From a virus: a stretch of DNA of 41,832 nucleotides. The notes beneath the pieces were generated by a model, which worked only from the letters and a program-made list of their open reading frames with translations, had not been told where the DNA came from and did not search any database. Positions 15,130 to 22,726 of the stretch are shown one piece after another. The DNA is taken from positions 1 through 41,832 of IMG/VR virus record IMGVR_UViG_3300028388_002814. One strand, written 5' to 3'. Within the stretch, counting starts at the first letter, position 1. Each line of letters starts with the position of its first letter. The position numbers and the translations under genes were made by a program.

Positions 15130-15744
15130 CTACCCTCTCGTCCAGTCTCGTTTCTTTATTTCCGTGCAGCAACGCACAATGCGGGAGGATATCCGTTCAT
15201 CTCCCAAAAATTCTGTCAGTCCTTCCAAGCTGTGATTGGAGGTGTAGATGGTGGGTTTCATTTTCCTGTACCTCCCATCCACGATCAGGTACAGGCATTC
15301 CAGCAACCAGTCCGTAGGCTTGCCCATTCCGATTTCATCCATCACCAAAAGGTCGGCCTCCAAACAAGCCCCCATCAACTCCCTCTCGGATAAGGGGTTG
15401 CCCGGCTCCCAGGATTGCTTGATTTGGCTCAGCAGGTGGGGGTCGTTTTGGAACATGACTCCCTTGTGGGCGCCTAGGTTCTTTTCAAAAAACTGCTGGC
15501 GAACATAGGCTTGGCAGATTTGGGAAGCCATAATGGTTTTGCCTGTGCTTAGATCCCCGTAAATGAAAAACACCTCTCCTGTGTCTATGTTAGGCAAGGG
15601 AATGTCATCGGGTAGGGGGATCTCCCGCAGGACCTGAAAGATGCGAGTGTTGGTTCGGAACATGCGGCGGAGGATATTCAGCTTTCGCCGCTCCCATTGC
15701 TCCTGGGTAGGTTCCCAAGGAATGTCTTCCTCAATTTCGTTCAT
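15130..15744 (-). CDS. DnaC-like helicase loader ATPase
   Basis: AAA+ protein that would load the DnaB-like helicase at the origin. Walker A is IYGDLSTGKT (about residues 82-91), Walker B is LLVMDEIGMGK, and sensor-1-like TIYTSNHS is followed by the arginine region RISSRIVRCC. Length 204 aa is short but near DnaC/IstB loaders. It is preceded by the O-like initiator and an FWxxYP protein, an order like lambda O-P. The leader is CCAACCACACCACC-ATG. Confidence 0.88.
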   Translation of the reverse strand: MNEIEEDIPWEPTQEQWERRKLNILRRMFRTNTRIFQVLREIPLPDDIPLPNIDTGEVFFIYGDLSTGKTIMASQICQAYVRQQFFEKNLGAHKGVMFQNDPHLLSQIKQSWEPGNPLSERELMGACLEADLLVMDEIGMGKPTDWLLECLYLIVDGRYRKMKPTIYTSNHSLEGLTEFLGDERISSRIVRCCTEIKKRDWTRG

Positions 15745-15758
15745 GGTGGTGTGGTTGG

Positions 15759-16136
15759 TTAGTATTCGATTCGTTTCTTGTCACGTTCTTCCTTCATGCG
15801 TTCTAGGTATCCGTCAACGTGGCCGGATTTGACTTGGCCGTTTGACTTGGTGAATTCTTTAGGGTGAAATTCTTTGTTCCAACGTTCTTGGTTGAGCCAA
15901 GTTGACATCAGTGGAATGAATTTTGGGTCCTCCCATTGGACTGTCTTCTTGTGCGTTTCTAGGGACTCCATAACCTTAGGGAATAGGTGGCGGCACTTGG
16001 TGGGCGTGTCAAAAATGGCAAGCCACTTAGACTTGGCTGAGGACTTGGTAACTTTCCTACCAGTGGGATAGGCTTTCCAAAATTCCTCAAACTGTGAAAG
16101 TGCCAATTCCTGTGTAGTGGGTACTATGCTCCTCAT
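15759..16136 (-). CDS. Replication-associated protein with FW-x-x-YP motif
   Basis: A 125-aa protein with FEEFWKAYPTGRKVTKSSAKSKW near residue 17, the pattern found in the C-terminal part of phage replisome organisers and DnaT/DnaD-type proteins. A second segment, FIPLMSTWLNQERWN, is also typical of that region. It overlaps the end of the initiator gene by 50 bases. Together the two genes may be a split initiator: winged helix here, loader-binding part there. Confidence 0.7.
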   Translation of the reverse strand: MRSIVPTTQELALSQFEEFWKAYPTGRKVTKSSAKSKWLAIFDTPTKCRHLFPKVMESLETHKKTVQWEDPKFIPLMSTWLNQERWNKEFHPKEFTKSNGQVKSGHVDGYLERMKEERDKKRIEY

Positions 16137-16653
16137 GCTTATGCTTTTGCTCTCTTGTAGAATTCTTTAAATGCGCACTTAAAGAATTCTTTAAAGGCGC
16201 ACTTAAAGGTTTCTTTAAATGCGACTTTTGATTGGTTGCAACTGATTCCTGGTTGGTTTTAGTTGGTTTCGCCGTTTTGCTTCTCATTTTGGCAATTTGG
16301 CGGTCCTGCTCCTCAATAGCTTCCACCAGCGTTTGCCTATGGTGTTCTAGGTACTGCCTATTGACACGGAGTTGGCGCCTTTGCCCGTTTTGGGTTTTGG
16401 TGTATTCCGCCTTTAAAAAATCCAATTTGATTAGGCGGTTGACAGATTTAGAAATGGAAACAAATGACCGGTTTAATTTGATACCAAGGTACTTATTGGA
16501 GGCCCAACAGCCTCGGGTGGTGTGCTCCAAATTTGACACCAATCCAAACACGTATCCATCCAGGTCGTTGGTGTCCGGGTGGAGGAGAATTTCTGCAGGA
16601 ATGAAAAGCCCGCTCATCCCCATTTGCTGAAACTTGTCGTCATTTTTGTCCAT
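16087..16653 (-). CDS. Lambda O-like replication initiator with internal iterons
   Basis: A 188-aa protein from ATG 16653 (MDKNDDKFQQMG). An upstream ATG at 16698 lies inside the terminator hairpin and is rejected. Residues about 12-90 form a winged helix: LFIPAEILLHPDTNDLDGYV, RGCWASNKYLGIKLNRSF, SVNRLIKLDFLKAEYTK. This is the usual N-terminal DNA-binding domain of phage initiators. The C-terminal part has an 8-residue repeat (LSAPLKNS, LSAHLKNS) encoded by 24-bp DNA repeats. The lambda analogy (origin inside gene O) suggests self-recognition of these repeats. Expression is probably controlled by the attenuator-like leader upstream. Confidence 0.75.
   Translation of the reverse strand: MDKNDDKFQQMGMSGLFIPAEILLHPDTNDLDGYVFGLVSNLEHTTRGCWASNKYLGIKLNRSFVSISKSVNRLIKLDFLKAEYTKTQNGQRRQLRVNRQYLEHHRQTLVEAIEEQDRQIAKMRSKTAKPTKTNQESVATNQKSHLKKPLSAPLKNSLSAHLKNSTREQKHKHEEHSTHYTGIGTFTV
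16164..16235. repeat. 24-bp iterons, candidate replication origin
   Basis: Three tandem 24-bp units start at 16164, 16188 and 16212. Units 1 and 2 contain CTTTAA-N8-TTAAAG inverted repeats around GCGCAC; unit 3 is degenerate in its second half. They lie inside the gene for a winged-helix initiator, just like lambda ori within O. Conservation at the base level is high, though the 24-bp length also equals eight codons, so a protein-level repeat is an alternative. Confidence 0.6.
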
Positions 16654-16673
16654 AGGGGGTTTGTTTGGAGTTG

Positions 16674-16730
16674 AAAATAAAAAAGGCCCGCCGCCCAAGC
16701 CACAAAACTAACTTGGAACGACAGGCCTTT
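16674..16730 (-). terminator. Rho-independent terminator upstream of the initiator gene
   Basis: Minus-strand hairpin: AAAGGCCTGTCGTTCCAAG pairs with CTTGGGCGGCGGGCCTTT with a single bulge and several G-U pairs (18 base pairs), loop of 12. It is followed by T6 and then ATTTTC. It would end the transcript from 16899 before the initiator ATG unless read through. Confidence 0.8.
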
Positions 16731-16892
16731 ACGTTTCTCCGTTTCGAGGGGAGTTGTACGTGTGAAGATCTACGGGGTACACCATTGCAGGTGTATTTTG
16801 TATCCCGCCCCGTTCGGCTACCTACCACATAGGAACTCGTCAAAAATACAATTTCCTCGAAACGTAGACAACGGAAAAAACCCGCCGCCTGT
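16675..16892 (-). ncRNA. Structured leader RNA or small RNA with attenuator-like fold
   Basis: A promoter at 16899 should start transcription near 16892, and a strong terminator hairpin ends at 16674, about 30 bases before the initiator ATG. Between them, base pairing is extensive. CGTTTCGAGG (16865 to 16856) is perfectly complementary to CCTCGAAACG (16748 to 16739). ACGGGG pairs with CCCCGT around a TACACC/GGTGTA hairpin (about 16772-16813). The 5' segment containing GGCGGCGGG (about 16879-16887) repeats the 3' arm of the terminator, so it could compete for the terminator's other arm. This fits a riboswitch/attenuator or a stand-alone small RNA. No known RNA family is recognised. Confidence 0.55.
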
Positions 16893-16898
16893 GATGTT

Positions 16899-16928
16899 AT
16901 TATACGAAGGCGTTTGAAGTTCATGAAA
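16899..16928 (-). promoter_or_regulatory. Promoter, TTTCAT-N18-TATAAT
   Basis: Minus-strand TATAAT (16904 to 16899) follows TTTCAT (16928 to 16923) with an 18-base spacer, one mismatch to the TTTCAA element of the three other promoters. It lies just after the primase stop and would drive the structured leader and initiator operon. Confidence 0.5.
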
Positions 16929-16933
16929 AAATT

Positions 16934-17830
16934 TCAAAATATTTTTCGTATCAGCCGGCGGGCTTGTTTGGGTGTCAGGTCTCCAGGGTCAGAGGGCAGG
17001 TCTAAAAGAACTCCTTCCACGTATCGTTCACGGAGTTCTGCCATGAGCTTTTTGGCTTGGAGTTGGGCTTGGGGTTCCGGGTCAAAGGCAATAAGAACCC
17101 GATCAAAGTTCTTGGCAATGTGGCGGAGTTGCCTCCGTGTAAAGTCTATGCCAAACGTGGCAAAAGCTACAGGCCCAAATCGCCAGGCGTCTGTAATGCC
17201 TTCCACACAGATTCCCACCCGTTGCCACTCCTCCTGTTTTCCGTACAAGATGTCTTGGTGGTTAATGAGTTCACGGTCCTTGGGACAGGCGAGATATTTG
17301 ATCGGGTGCTTGCCGGTCACATCACGGGCCTGGAAACTCACTTGCTCCCCTTCCCAAAAGATCGGGGCTACGATTCTGTGCTTGTAGTCTATGTGGTCGA
17401 GTTTGGCTATAGGTCCCGTTCCTTGCACGCCCCACACCTCCGCCAATTGGTCGGGGTCAAACTTGCGTTTTTGCAGGTACCTCTTGTGGCGGGAATTGAG
17501 GGGCATTGTACCCGTGGGCAGTTTGTGTGCTTTGGTGCGAGGCTTCCGCTTTACTTCCGTTGGGGTGGGGGCGGCAATAGGAACCTCATATTTCGTAAGG
17601 ATGGGTCCTAACTTCCGCTCATCTATTCCCAGTATCTTCCCTAAGGCTTGCCGCAGTGGATGGGCTCCGCATCGCCAGCAGTTTGTGGCGCCGGAATCCG
17701 CGATCCCTAAATGCTTAGAATGGTCGGCACAGAAAGGGCATCGTACATTAGTCCACCCATCCCGGTAATTCCCATCACCGGGTTGGGCGACCGGTACTCC
17801 ATAGTCGCGAAACAGTCGTGCAACGTCCAT
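16934..17830 (-). CDS. DNA primase (zinc-binding and TOPRIM domains)
   Basis: Makes RNA primers. The N-terminal zinc domain has VRCPFCADHSKHLGI and ATNCWRCGAHP (residues about 30-58). The RNA-polymerase-like core includes HKRYLQKRKFDPDQL and HRIVAPIFWEGEQVSFQARD. The TOPRIM region has GICVEGITDAW (Glu) and VLIAFDPEPQAQ, where a usual DxD is FDPEP. At 298 aa it is short, with no helicase domain, fitting the separate helicase at 13127. It overlaps the sigma-like gene at TGATG. Confidence 0.85.
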   Translation of the reverse strand: MDVARLFRDYGVPVAQPGDGNYRDGWTNVRCPFCADHSKHLGIADSGATNCWRCGAHPLRQALGKILGIDERKLGPILTKYEVPIAAPTPTEVKRKPRTKAHKLPTGTMPLNSRHKRYLQKRKFDPDQLAEVWGVQGTGPIAKLDHIDYKHRIVAPIFWEGEQVSFQARDVTGKHPIKYLACPKDRELINHQDILYGKQEEWQRVGICVEGITDAWRFGPVAFATFGIDFTRRQLRHIAKNFDRVLIAFDPEPQAQLQAKKLMAELRERYVEGVLLDLPSDPGDLTPKQARRLIRKIF

Positions 17831-18321
17831 CAGACGAGCGCTTTCAGATCGCGGAATGCTTGTTCAATATCCAAGTGCAACCACCCCCGATCGCGCAACT
17901 CCTCCCGAAGGCGAGCCTTTACAGGTCCACAGCCTTTGAAATTTGGAGTCTGCGAAAGGAAACGGTCGGGATCCTCCAACACTATGGCCGCGATCTCTTT
18001 GTACTCTTTCGGCCAAGATGTCGCGTATTCTGCAAGGTCGAAATCCTCTTTCAGTTCTTCCTTTGGATGGAGGTAGGATGGAAGGGATTCATAGAGGGAC
18101 GTATTTTGGGAGAAACGTGTCTCCTGCTTGCAGAAATTAATGAGGTGATTTTTCATGCAGGTGTAGGCATACGTGGTCAGCTTTACCCCCTTGTCTTTTT
18201 GGAAAGAACGCTCGGCGGAGAGGTATGCTAACCGAGCCTCGCAAAACAGCTCATCGTAATCTATTCCTGTGGTGTTTTGAAAGGTGTGTGCTAGGTGGTG
18301 GATTAGGTTAGAGTTTTCCAT
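17830..18321 (-). CDS. Sigma-70-like protein (region 2)
   Basis: A 163-aa protein with a sigma region 2 pattern: IDYDELFCEARLAYLSAERS, then KGVKLTTYAYTCMKNHLINF, the core-binding and -10-recognition helices. A C-terminal segment, GPVKARLREELRDRGW, resembles a short helical domain seen in phage sigma-like proteins rather than a classical region 4. It may direct host RNA polymerase to phage promoters. The leader is CTCACACCCACACCACA-ATG without a Shine-Dalgarno sequence. Confidence 0.75.
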   Translation of the reverse strand: MENSNLIHHLAHTFQNTTGIDYDELFCEARLAYLSAERSFQKDKGVKLTTYAYTCMKNHLINFCKQETRFSQNTSLYESLPSYLHPKEELKEDFDLAEYATSWPKEYKEIAAIVLEDPDRFLSQTPNFKGCGPVKARLREELRDRGWLHLDIEQAFRDLKALV

Positions 18322-18350
18322 TGTGGTGTGGGTGTGAGATTTAAGATTGT

Positions 18351-18398
18351 AAGAGGAGGAAGTTAGTAAAACTGCTTTAAAAAATCCTCCTCTTTTTT
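18351..18398. terminator. 10-bp inverted repeat with T-run, upstream of the sigma-like gene
   Basis: AAGAGGAGGA (18351-18360) is perfectly complementary to TCCTCCTCTT (18385-18394), which is followed by T's on the plus strand to 18398. As a terminator it works best for rightward RNA. On leftward RNA it places a stable hairpin about 30 bases before the sigma-like start codon. Direction of action unclear. Confidence 0.5.
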
Positions 18399-18430
18399 AA
18401 GAAATCTAAGTGGGGTTCATGTACGTGAAA

Positions 18431-19072
18431 TCATCCGTAGTCCTCCCGCCACAGATCCCTCATTGCATTCTCCATCCAGCACCTCTTCCACCCCCCGTTT
18501 CGAAGGAAGTGCTTGTAGGTCCGGTGGAGGGTTTTCATATGGGGCCACCAGTCCGCGCAAACGGTCGGCCATATATCAAAGTAAATGGTGTCGTAGTACA
18601 GGTCCTTTTTCTTAGGCTCTCCCCACGTGAAAATGTCTCCTTGTTCCACTGTCACTTTGGATACGTCGAGGTTGGCTGTGGAACGTTTCCAAAGCTCTAT
18701 CACGTCTTTGTTCTTTTCCACGACAGTAATGGATGTGACAGCGGGATTTTCTAGGAGAGGCATTAAGGTAATACCCATGCCAAGTCCTCCCACCAGTACG
18801 TCCCCTTTCGCTTTGCTCATGAACTCTCTGTTGGTGTGGATTTCATTGGGGGTATCACTCATCCAAATAGTCCGGCCTTGGAGGAGGCGTGTGTACTCGT
18901 AATTCGCCTTCAGTTCCAAGTCGTGAATGAAGCCATTTCCAAGCATAGCGCGCATTCGAATCATAGACAGTTCACTTTCTGAGAGCGTAAAGGTTTCAAG
19001 TGTTAAGTCCCCATAGGAGACAGGTAAGGTGAAGTAGTCCACCCCGCGAGGTGTATAGGTTTGCGTTTTCAT
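18431..19072 (-). CDS. SAM-dependent methyltransferase, spermidine-synthase-like
   Basis: A 213-aa protein from ATG 19072 (MKTQTYTPRGVDYF). A longer upstream frame runs into the preceding gene's end. Rossmann motif I is DVLVGGLGMGITLMPLLENP, motif II has ITVVEKNKDVIELW, motif III is VTVEQGDIFTW, and motif IV is DTIYFDIWP. The arrangement resembles spermidine synthases and related phage methyltransferases. No NPPY or PC motif for DNA methylation is visible. The target is unknown; modification of DNA, protein or a small molecule is possible. Confidence 0.75.
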   Translation of the reverse strand: MKTQTYTPRGVDYFTLPVSYGDLTLETFTLSESELSMIRMRAMLGNGFIHDLELKANYEYTRLLQGRTIWMSDTPNEIHTNREFMSKAKGDVLVGGLGMGITLMPLLENPAVTSITVVEKNKDVIELWKRSTANLDVSKVTVEQGDIFTWGEPKKKDLYYDTIYFDIWPTVCADWWPHMKTLHRTYKHFLRNGGWKRCWMENAMRDLWREDYG

Positions 19073-19086
19073 AGTGGTAGGTAGTT

Positions 19087-19428
19087 TTAATTGTCGTTGT
19101 CGCTGGCAAGTTCTTCCTTGCAAGCCATTATGGTTTCGGTTAGGAATTCTGCCGCTTCTTTGGCCGGAAACGCTTTGAAGGGCTTGACGTGGTGCGTGTA
19201 TTTTCCGAGCCTTATAGGGCCTATAGAATAGAACCGAAGGTGAAACATTCTGCCGTCTGGAAGGTAGACAGTGTACGTGGTTTCAAATCCTAGGTCTTGA
19301 ATGTGGGAATGGAAGTAGTCCAAGGACTTTTTGAGAATGGCTTGATCCGTTGTCATTTCGTCCAACAGTTCCTTGATGACTCCAATATGCTCTTCACCTT
19401 CAATGTGGTCTTGGTTTTTGGAATTCAT
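19087..19428 (-). CDS. Hypothetical protein, paralogue of 21537-21887
   Basis: A 113-aa acidic protein. Its core YTVYLPDGRMFHLRFYS parallels YVCHFPDGMAFQMERFYF in the protein at 21537-21887. Both have an N-terminal helix, the F/LPDG-x-x-F strand pair and a C-terminal helix. The SNF2 gene lies between the two paralogues. Function unknown. Confidence 0.65.
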   Translation of the reverse strand: MNSKNQDHIEGEEHIGVIKELLDEMTTDQAILKKSLDYFHSHIQDLGFETTYTVYLPDGRMFHLRFYSIGPIRLGKYTHHVKPFKAFPAKEAAEFLTETIMACKEELASDNDN

Positions 19429-19446
19429 AGTGTTCTCCGTATGTGG

Positions 19447-21495
19447 TTATTGGTATTGGTTCATTAGTTCCGAAAGGAGGCTTTCCTCCTCTGTGGCTTG
19501 CCCGTCTAAGACAGCGTCAAGGATTTTCCTTTTCTTGTCAATTAGGTAGGCGATTTTCTCTTCTATCGTATCCTGTGCCAGGAGGTAGTAGATAGACACA
19601 CTTTCCTTCTGTCCGATCCTGTGTACCCTGTCCTCCGCCTGTTGCAAGTCTCCGGGCGTCCAAGGCAGTTCTAGGAAGGCGACAGTACTGGCGGCGGTAA
19701 GGGTGAGGCCTACCCCTGCGGCTTTGATATTGCCCACGAATAGGCGGATACTGTCATCGGTTTGGAAACGTTCCACAGCGTCCTGTCGTGCCGCGCCGGA
19801 AACGGATCCGTCTACCTTGACTGCACGTCCTTTGAATTCATCCATTATAGCATCAATCACGAATTTGTGGACAGCCATTACCACCAGTTTCTTCCCGCTG
19901 GCAAGGTAGTCTTTTATCCAATCCACAGCCTGCGGCAACTTGCCTTTGACGGCTAATTGTTTAAGGCCGTTTATCTCCGCAAGGGCTTGGGCGTTTGAGG
20001 CACGCTCGGCAGCCTCCTCCCCCTTCCGGTTGCGTGTGAATTCGATAAAGTCTTTCTCCGCCTGCAGGTACTCCCGTTCGTTGTTTAATTCCATTGGGAG
20101 GAAGGAGCGAAGTTTGGCAGGAAGGTCGGTAAGCACGTCCTCTTTCTTCCTGCGGATCATCACTGTCTTGGTAAGGAGTTTGTGGAGCTCCTCGGTGTTG
20201 GAGGCGCCGGAAAAGTCCCATCCAAAACCATTGTGTTTGGGTCCACAGTATCGTTGGAGGAAGTCCCACCTATCTGGGGCGATAGTTTTGTCAATCATTT
20301 GGAGGGCCGTTAGGATCTCAATGGGTCGGTTGACGATTGGGGTTCCTGTCAAGCCAATCACATGCGGGATACCCTTGGCAAGTTTCTTGGCTGCTTTGGT
20401 TCGTTTTGCCTTCGTGTTCTTTAGGTAGTGGACCTCATCCATAATCAGTGCCTGCGGCTTGGTGGCAGTGAGTTCTTTGACCCAATGTCTGAGAATGTCG
20501 TAGTTGATGACAAAGATTTCTCCGATAAGGGGCGTGGTGGGTTTGGTCCCGTTTAAGATTTGCACTTTAGGATCCGGGCTCATCCATTTCTCGGCTTCCT
20601 TTTTCCAGTTCAGTTTTAGGGAGGCAGGTACCGCTAAAATGGCAGGGCGGGCTTGCGGATTTTTTTGGAGCCAAGCGAGGGCCTGTACTGTCTTACCTAG
20701 GCCCATCTCGTCTCCAATCAATGCACGTCCATTTCGGGCTTGCAAGAACGCGACGCCTTTGGCTTGGAAGGGAAACAGTTCCCCATTCAGTCCTGGGATG
20801 GAGACGTCGGCTTTCATGTCGTCCACGTGGAGGGTGGATTTGTCTAGGAAGGATTGGAGTTGGGAGTCAATCTCAAATCCAAATTTCTTTAGCAGTTCCA
20901 CGGCACGAATTCCAAGAGGGGCGCTCCAGTATTTCTCCCTCCCTTCACTGTGGAACTTCCGTCCGGGTATCTTTTTCACATTGGAGATGGTGGCATGGTC
21001 AAAAGGAAAGGAAATTTTGATGCCGGGCTGTCCTGTCTTTTGGAAGGTAATGGCTTCGGCTTTTTTGGTGCTCACTTTTTTGGTAGGCGTGTAGGGTTGG
21101 AGCATTTTGTGATCGGAAGGAACGACAACGTCTTCACTCACTTCCACCTCGTGGACGTGTTGGATCACGGACTTGGGTAGCCATGTGTCAATTTGGATGC
21201 GCTGGTGGACGACTTTCTTAAGGCGTTCTACGTTCTCTTTGGTGTATCCTCCCACGGCATTCCAATCCCAATAATGCTTGCCGCATTCCGGACCTACACC
21301 AAGCTCTACGGATACGGGATGAGTAAGCTCCCGTCCGCATACAGAGCAGGCGTTCATCTTGGCTGTCTCTGTGGTTCCCTGCCCGTACAGATATAGAGCC
21401 TTATCGGACTCCGTGAGTTGCTTAGCAGCGAAATATACAGGCAGTTTATTCTTCCGCGCAAACAGTCGATTGATTTCATAGATTTTAGTTTTCAT
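19447..21495 (-). CDS. SNF2-family DNA helicase/translocase
   Basis: A 682-aa ATPase. An N-terminal small zinc module (NACSVCGRELTHPVSVELG with GPECGKHYWDW) resembles DUF6011. A HARP-like middle follows, then the SNF2 core: IGDEMGLGKTVQAL (motif I), IMDEVHYLKN (II), GLTGTPIVNRPIE (III), then helicase C-terminal motifs VGLTLTAAS and QQAEDRVHRIGQ (VI). The SMARCAL1-like layout suggests remodelling of forks or annealing of strands in phage replication or repair. No nuclease domain is seen at the C-terminus. Confidence 0.9.
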   Translation of the reverse strand: MKTKIYEINRLFARKNKLPVYFAAKQLTESDKALYLYGQGTTETAKMNACSVCGRELTHPVSVELGVGPECGKHYWDWNAVGGYTKENVERLKKVVHQRIQIDTWLPKSVIQHVHEVEVSEDVVVPSDHKMLQPYTPTKKVSTKKAEAITFQKTGQPGIKISFPFDHATISNVKKIPGRKFHSEGREKYWSAPLGIRAVELLKKFGFEIDSQLQSFLDKSTLHVDDMKADVSIPGLNGELFPFQAKGVAFLQARNGRALIGDEMGLGKTVQALAWLQKNPQARPAILAVPASLKLNWKKEAEKWMSPDPKVQILNGTKPTTPLIGEIFVINYDILRHWVKELTATKPQALIMDEVHYLKNTKAKRTKAAKKLAKGIPHVIGLTGTPIVNRPIEILTALQMIDKTIAPDRWDFLQRYCGPKHNGFGWDFSGASNTEELHKLLTKTVMIRRKKEDVLTDLPAKLRSFLPMELNNEREYLQAEKDFIEFTRNRKGEEAAERASNAQALAEINGLKQLAVKGKLPQAVDWIKDYLASGKKLVVMAVHKFVIDAIMDEFKGRAVKVDGSVSGAARQDAVERFQTDDSIRLFVGNIKAAGVGLTLTAASTVAFLELPWTPGDLQQAEDRVHRIGQKESVSIYYLLAQDTIEEKIAYLIDKKRKILDAVLDGQATEEESLLSELMNQYQ

Positions 21496-21536
21496 AACCA
21501 GTCCTCGTTAAGGTTTTATGGTTGGGTGGTGTGGGT

Positions 21537-21887
21537 TTATCTTTTTGCTTTCTGTATGGTGTTTTTGACGCGGTTAATAGCGTCTTCAATTTCGATGGAT
21601 TTGAATGGAGGAAGTTCTCCAATATAGCACATGCAAGCCTCCTCGGGATCTTCCTCGAAATAAAAGCGTTCCATTTGGAAGGCCATGCCGTCTGGAAAAT
21701 GGCAGACGTATAATATTTCATCCTCATCCTCTTTCAGGATGAATACATGGAACACCTCTAAAACATAATCCAAATTGATGTTAGGATCCTCGAAAATAGA
21801 ATCAAGCAGTTCCAACAGTGTGGTGTGGTTCCTTTGTATGTTCATCCATTTCCGTTTACGGGCTTCGTTTGATTTTTCCGTTTTCAT
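21537..21887 (-). CDS. Hypothetical acidic protein, paralogue of 19087-19428
   Basis: A 116-aa protein from ATG 21887 (MKTEKSNEARKRKWM); an earlier start overlaps the upstream gene's end and its hairpin. Very acidic in the middle (KEDEDEILYVCHFPDG). It shares the PDG-x-x-F and RFY pattern with the protein at 19087-19428, so the pair likely arose by duplication. Confidence 0.65.
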   Translation of the reverse strand: MKTEKSNEARKRKWMNIQRNHTTLLELLDSIFEDPNINLDYVLEVFHVFILKEDEDEILYVCHFPDGMAFQMERFYFEEDPEEACMCYIGELPPFKSIEIEDAINRVKNTIQKAKR

Positions 21888-21912
21888 GGTCGTCACTTTT
21901 AATTGGTAGGTT

Positions 21913-21942
21913 AAAAAGAAAGGAGGACGTTGCCGCCCTCCT
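21913..21942 (-). terminator. Terminator-like hairpin after the 71-aa gene
   Basis: On the minus strand AGGAGG and CCTCCT pair around a 10-base loop and are followed by TTTCTTTTT. It begins 6 bases after the stop codon at 21949. Other hairpins in a similar place follow several early genes. Confidence 0.6.
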
Positions 21943-21948
21943 GTTGGG

Positions 21949-22164
21949 TTAGTTGTCTTCGCTGAAGACGATGATGTCACCCCTTGTGAAAAGTTGTGCC
22001 ATCCGTACGTCTCCGGTTTCACTTCCGTCCGGGTTAAAGTCTCGGAAACAGACGACAAGCATCCGGGCGCTGATTTGCTTCTCCCACATGACTACAGAGT
22101 CAGGGTAGAACTTACGCAAACGATCTTTCGCTTCTGTGAATGGGTATGGTTTTGTGGTAGGCAT
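21949..22164 (-). CDS. Hypothetical protein (71 aa)
   Basis: A small protein with an N-terminal polar helix (FTEAKDRLRKFYPDS) and strands MLVVCFRDF and GDVRMAQLFTRGDIIVF. No family recognised. It sits 4 bases after the upstream gene and ends just before a terminator-like hairpin. Confidence 0.6.
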   Translation of the reverse strand: MPTTKPYPFTEAKDRLRKFYPDSVVMWEKQISARMLVVCFRDFNPDGSETGDVRMAQLFTRGDIIVFSEDN

Positions 22165-22168
22165 AGGT

Positions 22169-22429
22169 TTATGATTTGGGTTTAATGATGTGAAGTCTAT
22201 CCCAGCTTCCGTGCCACGTACGAAGGGCGGAATTGTATCCTTCTTTTCGGGCGGCGAGCTTCCATCCGTCCTTGCGAACGAATATGTAGATGAACTCCGA
22301 TTGGTTGTAATTGTAATACTTCAATTGGTTAGGGGCGAGTCCAAGCTCTTGCCTGTCGTCCCAATAACGTCTAACGCCTTTTAAGGCTTCTTTAAAGTGG
22401 GTTTCCGATAAAGGTTCTATTATCATCAT
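22169..22429 (-). CDS. Hypothetical protein (86 aa)
   Basis: An 86-aa protein rich in aromatic residues (KYYNYNQSEFIYIFVRKDGW, SALRTWHGSWDRLHI). Probably a small alpha-beta fold. No family recognised. The gap upstream (22430-22537) has only two near-identical blocks GTGtAAAGTGTC and GTGcAAAGTGTC, 22 bases apart, and a 7-bp inverted repeat GCTGTCT/AGACAGC. Confidence 0.55.
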   Translation of the reverse strand: MMIIEPLSETHFKEALKGVRRYWDDRQELGLAPNQLKYYNYNQSEFIYIFVRKDGWKLAARKEGYNSALRTWHGSWDRLHIIKPKS

Positions 22430-22537
22430 GCTATGCTGGTGAGTATTTGGCTGTCTCGCTTACGAGCTTTGGATCTCTCAGCTTCTAGACAGCGATTGGT
22501 GTAAAGTGTCTAGGGAGGGTGCAAAGTGTCATTTCGC

Positions 22538-22726
22538 CTAAAACTCAGGGTCTGTGACACGTTCCAAGTAGTCCTCCTTCCTGTGTTCAGGTATGTAGTC
22601 CAAAATGGACCGGACAAGATAATCGAAATCAGTCCATTGTATGTTCGCGATTGGCATTAAACTTTCTGCCGTGTATTGGTGGGCGGCGTCAATGTACTTG
22701 AATGGGTCTATTCTTTCTGTTGTCAT
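22538..22726 (-). CDS. Hypothetical protein (62 aa)
   Basis: A short acidic helical protein (DPFKYIDAAHQYTAESL, DYIPEHRKEDYLERV). No family recognised. Supported by the conserved leader TAATCCCTACCACA directly before its ATG, shared with neighbouring genes. Confidence 0.6.
   Translation of the reverse strand: MTTERIDPFKYIDAAHQYTAESLMPIANIQWTDFDYLVRSILDYIPEHRKEDYLERVTDPEF

Noticed and set aside
16640-16924. 94-codon minus-strand frame over the structured leader
   Set aside because: Its start is upstream of the TATAAT promoter and it runs through the terminator hairpin; it overlaps the initiator start in another frame.
22448-22500. Small ribozyme or tRNA in the gap before the 86-aa gene
   Set aside because: A 7-bp stem and inner pairs exist, but the hammerhead core bases do not match and the size is wrong for a tRNA.
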